Assembly: GCF_030408555.1 (NCBI RefSeq)
Contig: NZ_CP047048.1
Span: 620,001-684,000, forward strand
DNA: 64,000 nucleotides
From: Corynebacterium aurimucosum
Lineage (GTDB): Bacteria; Actinomycetota; Actinomycetes; Mycobacteriales; Mycobacteriaceae
Reading direction: 5' to 3'
Shown: one piece after another, positions 60,404 through 64,000 of the stretch
Layout: each line of letters opens with the position of its first letter
Numbering within the stretch: position 1 is the first letter of the stretch
Program-made: the position numbers and the translations under genes
The notes under the pieces: generated by a model
The model's database searches: none
The model's input: the letters and a program-made list of their open reading frames with translations, nothing else
What the model was told of the DNA's origin: nothing

Positions 60404-60850
60404 CTAGTCCTCATCACTCCACGGCACATACCCGAAAGCCTTCAGCGCGGTCTCGAACCCACGCTTCATGGTGGTTAACTCTTCCTCGCTGAACTCATAG
60501 GTGCGCAGGCGCGCCGGGCCGGTGAGGGGGACGTGGAGCAGGAAGCGCCGGCCTTCCTCGGTGATGCTGCACAGGCGGCGGCGCAGGTCCTCTGGATCAT
60601 CGTCGATGGCAATGAGCTCGTCACGCACCAAGCGCTTGACCGCCTGCCCGATGGTGGCGGGCTGCCAACCCAGCTCCTTGCGCAGTTGCAAGATGGGAAT
60701 GGGGCTCTTCTTATCAATGAGCCGGAGGAGCGAAAGGTGCGAACCGGTGATGCCGTACTCGCGGCGTGCTTCGGTATCGAAGCGCGCGCGGGCGCGCTCG
60801 AAGCGGCGGTATTCCGCGATGGTCTCATCGATGAGGTCAAAATCCGTCAC
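60404..60850 (-). CDS. MarR-family transcription regulator
   Basis: A 148-residue winged-helix regulator. Helices: TDFDLIDETIAEYRRFERAR (dimerisation), GITGSHLSLLRLIDKKSPIP, recognition region WQPATIGQAVKRLVRDELIA, and the wing with DDDPEDLRRRLCSITEEGRR. The start is GTG 60850: TAGGCT ends seven bases upstream and no ribosome-binding site is present, so it is probably leaderless. It lies convergent in direction with nothing, and next to a YjbR gene upstream on the same strand, 55 bases away. Target genes are unknown. Confidence 0.88.
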   Translation of the reverse strand: MTDFDLIDETIAEYRRFERARARFDTEARREYGITGSHLSLLRLIDKKSPIPILQLRKELGWQPATIGQAVKRLVRDELIAIDDDPEDLRRRLCSITEEGRRFLLHVPLTGPARLRTYEFSEEELTTMKRGFETALKAFGYVPWSDED

Positions 60851-60905
60851 GTGATCAAGCCTAAGAGCTCGGGGTTGGTGGCCGCAAATGTTTATAGCGG
60901 CAACT

Positions 60906-61301
60906 CTATCCAAAGGTGGAGGGATCGATGGGGCGTTGTGAACGGGGGAGCTTTTCTACTACGAGGCGGTACGAGTCCGTCACGAGTTCGGCCAGAAGTT
61001 TCGGGGTCAGCTGGGGAGCTGGGTGCACCGACACCCAATGTCTCTTATTCATGTGGTAGCCGGGCGTGATGAAGGAGTGCTCGCTACGCAACGCTTCTGC
61101 ATCCAGGGGATCGGCCTTGAGGATGGCCTGCTGGCGGCCAGTGACCGCAGTGAGAAGGAGGAAGACCTTGCCGCGCACCTTAAACACGTCCCAGTCTGGT
61201 CCAAAAGGATGCGTCAGCGTGGCGCCAGGGAGTTCCATGGCGTGGGCGGTGGCACTGGAGTGAAGGTCCAGGGCGCTGGAGCCGCTTGAGCAGGAGTTCA
61301 T
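60906..61301 (-). CDS. MmcQ/YjbR family DNA-binding-fold protein
   Basis: A 131-residue protein of the MmcQ/YjbR (CyaY-like fold) family, whose exact role is unknown. Blocks: LPGATLTHPFGPDWDVFKVR, KVFLLLTAVTGRQQAILKAD, then HSFITPGYHMNKRHWVSVHP and LVTDSYRLVVEKL. ATG 61301 is preceded by a -10-like TAGTCT ending seven bases upstream. An IS1249 element sits only ten bases beyond that box, so its -35 region has been replaced by IS sequence. Expression may be changed. Confidence 0.85.
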   Translation of the reverse strand: MNSCSSGSSALDLHSSATAHAMELPGATLTHPFGPDWDVFKVRGKVFLLLTAVTGRQQAILKADPLDAEALRSEHSFITPGYHMNKRHWVSVHPAPQLTPKLLAELVTDSYRLVVEKLPRSQRPIDPSTFG

Positions 61302-61324
61302 GTGAACCAGACTAGGTGAAAACA

Positions 61325-62771
61325 GGCTTAAGGGACATTTCGTGTGGATAAACCGATACGGATTCCTGGGGCAGCCTGGGATAATGCGGTGATCTTGATT
61401 TTGGATCGGTTCCAACGGCCCGATCTGTGAAATCAACACTGGATAGTCCTAGGTCTGTGATAGGAGGACTGCTGCTGGTGCGGTAAGGCCAATTCCTATG
61501 GCTAATAGGAATCGGCCGTCGTGTGACGTGTGCGGCCATGGACTGGTTAAGAACGGCAAGACCGCGGCAGGAACCCAACGCTGGCTATGTCCTAAATGCA
61601 ACGTTTCATCGATTAATACCCGCGCACACGCCAGCGAGATTCGGCATTTCAAAATCTTTATTGACTGGATTCTCTCCGGCGAATCTGCAGACCATTTAGC
61701 CAAGCGCCTTGGGGTAACAAGGCGGACTTTGACCCGGTGGTTTAAGCTGCTGTGGTTTATCACCGTGCCCACTTCTTCTGACCCCTATCGTGTTTACGAT
61801 CAGGTCTTTATCGACGGCACCTACTTTCACAAGAAATGCCTGTTGGTAGCCTGCACCAATACACACGTCATCGCCTGGCATTGGTGCCTGCGTGAAAGCT
61901 CATACGAGTACCTGAAACTGCTCGACAAAATCGCGCAACCACTCATCGTCACCACCGACGGGGCAGGCGGAGCGCTCAAGGCACTGCGCACTAAATGGCC
62001 CGACGTTGCCATTCAGCGCTGCCTAGTTCACGTCCAGCGCAACACTTTTGCTGATATCAGCCGCAACCCGATTCACCCAGCGCATAAAGCAATCCGGAAA
62101 CTGGGCTACATGCTTGTCCAAGTACGCAACCGTGAAGATGCTGCGCGGTTTACAGCTGCAGTCCACCACACCCGCATTACCTTTGCTGATTGGCTTAAAG
62201 AGCGAACCTACCGCAGTGCTATACCGGCAGGCCAAGTACCGAAATGGGTCAGCCCCAACCAGAAATGGTGGTACACCCACCGCAACGCCCGCAGGGCTCT
62301 AAAACGGCTAGAAAAGCTCATCCACGCCGGACAATTATTTACCTTCCTTGACCCGCCTGAAGGTGTCACGCAAGACTTAAAAGCCACCACGAACCTGCTG
62401 GAAGGCGGCATCAACAAACAACTCAAAGACTTAGCCGGAAACCATCGTGGCATGTTCGATGAGCATCAGCGCATCACCATGGACTGGTGGCTCTACACCC
62501 ACACCGAAGACCCTGTAGCGCCACTGGAGTTAGCCAAGCAACAAGACTTCGGACGCCAAGGAGAAAAAGCAGCACGCGCAGCCTGGGCAAGAGAAGAACT
62601 CACACGACGCGGCCACCCAGACGGGCGACCAGCCACATACGACATCCACATCGACAGCGAATGGAACCCCAGCTTAGGCATAAGAAAAGGCTGGGCCGGA
62701 CGCTCCTAAATCCACACGAAATGTCCCTTAGTGCGACACGCCGCAAATCCACACGAAATGTCCCTTAAGCC
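61325..62771 (+). mobile_element. IS1249-type (IS256-family) insertion sequence, complete
   Basis: Element of 1,447 bases. The ends share GGCTTAAGGGACATTTCGTG, inverted, followed on both sides by TGGAT; the right end carries a second internal copy of GGGACATTTCGTGTGGAT. It is flanked by a perfect eight-base target duplication TGAAAACA (61317-61324 and 62772-62779). The transposase frame is intact. It inserted upstream of the yjbR start. Confidence 0.92.
61498..62709 (+). CDS. IS1249-family transposase
   Basis: A 403-residue transposase with an N-terminal zinc ribbon (CDVCGHGLVKNG and LCPKCNV), helix-turn-helix (HLAKRLGVTRRTLTRWFKLL) and the DDE residues in QVFIDGTYFHKK, IVTTDGAGGAL and NLLEGGINKQLKD. 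The CLVHVQRN block between the second Asp and Glu is typical of IS256-related enzymes. It is common in corynebacteria. The start lacks a strong ribosome-binding site. Confidence 0.93.
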   Translation: MANRNRPSCDVCGHGLVKNGKTAAGTQRWLCPKCNVSSINTRAHASEIRHFKIFIDWILSGESADHLAKRLGVTRRTLTRWFKLLWFITVPTSSDPYRVYDQVFIDGTYFHKKCLLVACTNTHVIAWHWCLRESSYEYLKLLDKIAQPLIVTTDGAGGALKALRTKWPDVAIQRCLVHVQRNTFADISRNPIHPAHKAIRKLGYMLVQVRNREDAARFTAAVHHTRITFADWLKERTYRSAIPAGQVPKWVSPNQKWWYTHRNARRALKRLEKLIHAGQLFTFLDPPEGVTQDLKATTNLLEGGINKQLKDLAGNHRGMFDEHQRITMDWWLYTHTEDPVAPLELAKQQDFGRQGEKAARAAWAREELTRRGHPDGRPATYDIHIDSEWNPSLGIRKGWAGRS

Positions 62772-62779
62772 TGAAAACA

Positions 62780-62823
62780 CCGTTGGGCCCCGTCCTCCGA
62801 TTCCTCGGGGAGGGGCCCAACGG
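62780..62823 (-). terminator. strong hairpin downstream of the enoyl-CoA hydratase gene
   Basis: CCGTTGGGCCCC (62780-62791) pairs perfectly with GGGGCCCAACGG (62812-62823) around a 20-base loop. It lies 165 bases after the hydratase stop. On the minus strand it is followed by TGTTTTCAGG, from the IS target duplication. Between 62824 and 62987 nothing else is seen. Confidence 0.6.
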
Positions 62824-62987
62824 CGTCTCTATCAAGTCCCTCCAACTATCAGCCATTGGCCGCCCTCTGGAGGGTGAGGGGTTCTCTCTCGCATGCGCTC
62901 TCTCAAACGCACAAGACAAAGTATGGCGGGCGACGCTGGAATCACCTTGTGCTCTCCCTGGCAGTTTTCTGCTAGTCAAAACTGGCC

Positions 62988-63788
62988 CTAATCAAAGCGT
63001 GCGGGACGCTTCTCCAGAAAAGCCATGACGCCTTCCTTGTGCCCGTCCGAATCCATCTGCGCGTACTGCGTGGGCTCCTCCCACGCGAGCTGCTCATCGA
63101 GCTGCCCTAGGGCTGTGCGGTTGATGGCCTCCTTGGCCTTGGCCAGGGCATCGCGCGGCGCGATGTGCAGGCGCTGCGCTAGCTGCAGCGCGGCCTCGAG
63201 GGCGTGGCCCTGGTGCGCGCGTTGGGCGACGATCCCAGCTGCCTCCGCTTCGGCGACACCGAGCTTGTCCTGGAGAAGTGCCAGTGCAAGTGCGCGGTGA
63301 CGCCCGACGGAGGCGAGCGCGGTGAGGCTTACGCCGCCGTCGGGGATGAGGCCAATCTTGCCGAAAGGCAGCGTGAAATAGGATTCTTCACCAGCGACGA
63401 TGAGATCACAGGCGAAGGCTAGCGAGGCACCTGCGCCAGCGGCCGCGCCTTCGACGGCGGCGAGGACGGGAATCTCGGCGGCCTGGATTTCGGTGACAAG
63501 CGCATTGAGCTGCGGCAGCATGGTGGACTCGGCAGGGTTAGGAGCTTTTCCCGCGGCCTGCGCGGCGGCTGCTGAGTGTGCGGCGGCGACCAGATCCGCG
63601 CCGGCGCAAAAGGCCGTCTCATCACCGGTGATGATGAGGGCGCGGACGGAGGGGTCTTGGGAGGCGGTGGCAAGCGCTGCAGAGAGTGCGAGACAATGCT
63701 CCTTGGCAATGGCATTGCGCCGCGCGGAGTTGTTGATCTGGGCTATGAGCGCTGAGCCTTCGCGGTGGGTGAGGATGGCGTCGGTCAT
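62988..63788 (-). CDS. enoyl-CoA hydratase/isomerase family protein
   Basis: A 266-residue crotonase-fold protein. Oxyanion-hole segments: TAFCAGADLVAA and VEGAAAGAGASLAFACDLIV, then FGKIGLIPDGGVSLTALASV. The first catalytic Glu position of hydratases (GxGxxLAxxCD region) is Ala/Ser here (AGAGASLAFACD), and the second is FGKIG not FxxPE, so it may be an isomerase or another crotonase rather than a hydratase. It starts three bases after the stop of the nitronate monooxygenase gene, hence cotranscribed. Confidence 0.88.
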   Translation of the reverse strand: MTDAILTHREGSALIAQINNSARRNAIAKEHCLALSAALATASQDPSVRALIITGDETAFCAGADLVAAAHSAAAAQAAGKAPNPAESTMLPQLNALVTEIQAAEIPVLAAVEGAAAGAGASLAFACDLIVAGEESYFTLPFGKIGLIPDGGVSLTALASVGRHRALALALLQDKLGVAEAEAAGIVAQRAHQGHALEAALQLAQRLHIAPRDALAKAKEAINRTALGQLDEQLAWEEPTQYAQMDSDGHKEGVMAFLEKRPARFD

Positions 63789-63791
63789 GGA

Positions 63792-64000
63792 TTAGTCCTT
63801 AACAAGCTCGGTGAGGGAGGAAATGATGCGTGCGGCATCGGCGGAAATGCGAGAGACGATGTCAGAACACGGAGCGACATCGTGGATAAGTCCCTGCGAG
63901 GTACCGCAGGTCCACACGCCGGCATCCAAATCACCAGTCTCGTAGACGGCACGGCCGCGCTTACCGGCGACGAGGTGGCGGATATCCTCGAAATCAGCGC
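63792..64000 (-). CDS. nitronate monooxygenase-type protein, C-terminal part (partial)
   Basis: Only the last 68 codons are inside the window: ADFEDIRHLVAGKRGRAVYE, then TGDLDAGVWTCGTSQGLIHD and a final helix ending SLTELVKD. RGRAVYETGD and the W(T/S)xGxxQGLIxD pattern are typical of FMN-dependent nitronate monooxygenases (2-nitropropane dioxygenases). The gene begins beyond 64000 and the enoyl-CoA hydratase-like gene follows after three bases. Confidence 0.8.
   Translation of the reverse strand, partial: ADFEDIRHLVAGKRGRAVYETGDLDAGVWTCGTSQGLIHDVAPCSDIVSRISADAARIISSLTELVKD

Overview
The window looks like a chromosomal segment of a Corynebacterium species. The sequence is mostly GC-rich. It carries a secreted corynomycolyl-transferase-type esterase, an actinobacterial single-domain sortase, a CAP-domain protein, IS1249- and IS3-type elements common in corynebacteria, and several genes whose start codon lies 6-8 bases after a TANNNT -10 box (leaderless genes). 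No rRNA, tRNA, CRISPR array or prophage was seen. The species cannot be named from the sequence alone.

Layout. 1-1.4 kb: a broken IS110 copy interrupted by an IS3-type element. 1.4-4.8 kb: a fatty-acid beta-oxidation pair (dehydrogenase/hydratase fusion and thiolase). 4.9-12.1 kb: a 5-oxoproline / D-glutamate catabolic regulon (NRAMP-type transporter, YcsI-type cyclase, PxpA, PxpBC fusion, biotin carboxylase, GntR regulator), with matching palindromic operators in front of both transcription units. 12.2-16.1 kb: two small surface proteins, a sortase and a frameshifted DUF2891 gene. 16.2-17.8 kb: an alarmone-synthetase-like gene broken by an amber codon, a 76-residue partner and a DUF2200 gene. 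18.1-21.9 kb: three consecutive secreted proteins of one two-cysteine family; the first is split by a 1.3-kb IS3 element and can be reconstructed exactly. 22.2-25.4 kb: an arginine deiminase remnant and a full IS21 element. 25.7-29.7 kb: an AbgT transporter, an M20 peptidase and a duplicated Lrp-type regulator.

29.8-40.2 kb is dominated by nucleic-acid enzymes: a degenerate 5'-nucleotidase-like surface protein, a Pif1-like helicase with a decayed exonuclease domain, two BRCT-like domains and C-terminal membrane helices, a GNAT enzyme, a membrane-anchored thermonuclease, and a McrBC-type restriction pair. 40.4-46.5 kb: a CAP protein, a glycine betaine ABC transporter with two binding proteins, and homocysteine S-methyltransferase. 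46.6-49.4 kb: a small secreted protein and gluconate kinase/permease separated by an unusual repeat cluster. 49.5-52.3 kb: a mycolyltransferase and a fourth member of the two-cysteine secreted family. 52.7-58.7 kb: a truncated cation-efflux gene and an MFS / PucR / amidohydrolase / N-carbamoyl-amidase module. 58.7-64 kb: IS481 and IS1249 elements with target duplications around MarR and YjbR genes, then an enoyl-CoA hydratase and the end of a nitronate monooxygenase.

The best candidates for something undescribed are the two-cysteine secreted family (shared GPY/PP block and Ser/Thr-rich alternating strands, suggestive of an aerolysin-like pore-forming fold), the membrane-anchored helicase with BRCT domains, and the alarmone-synthetase/small-protein pair. 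All functional assignments come from reading the proteins by eye; no database search was run.
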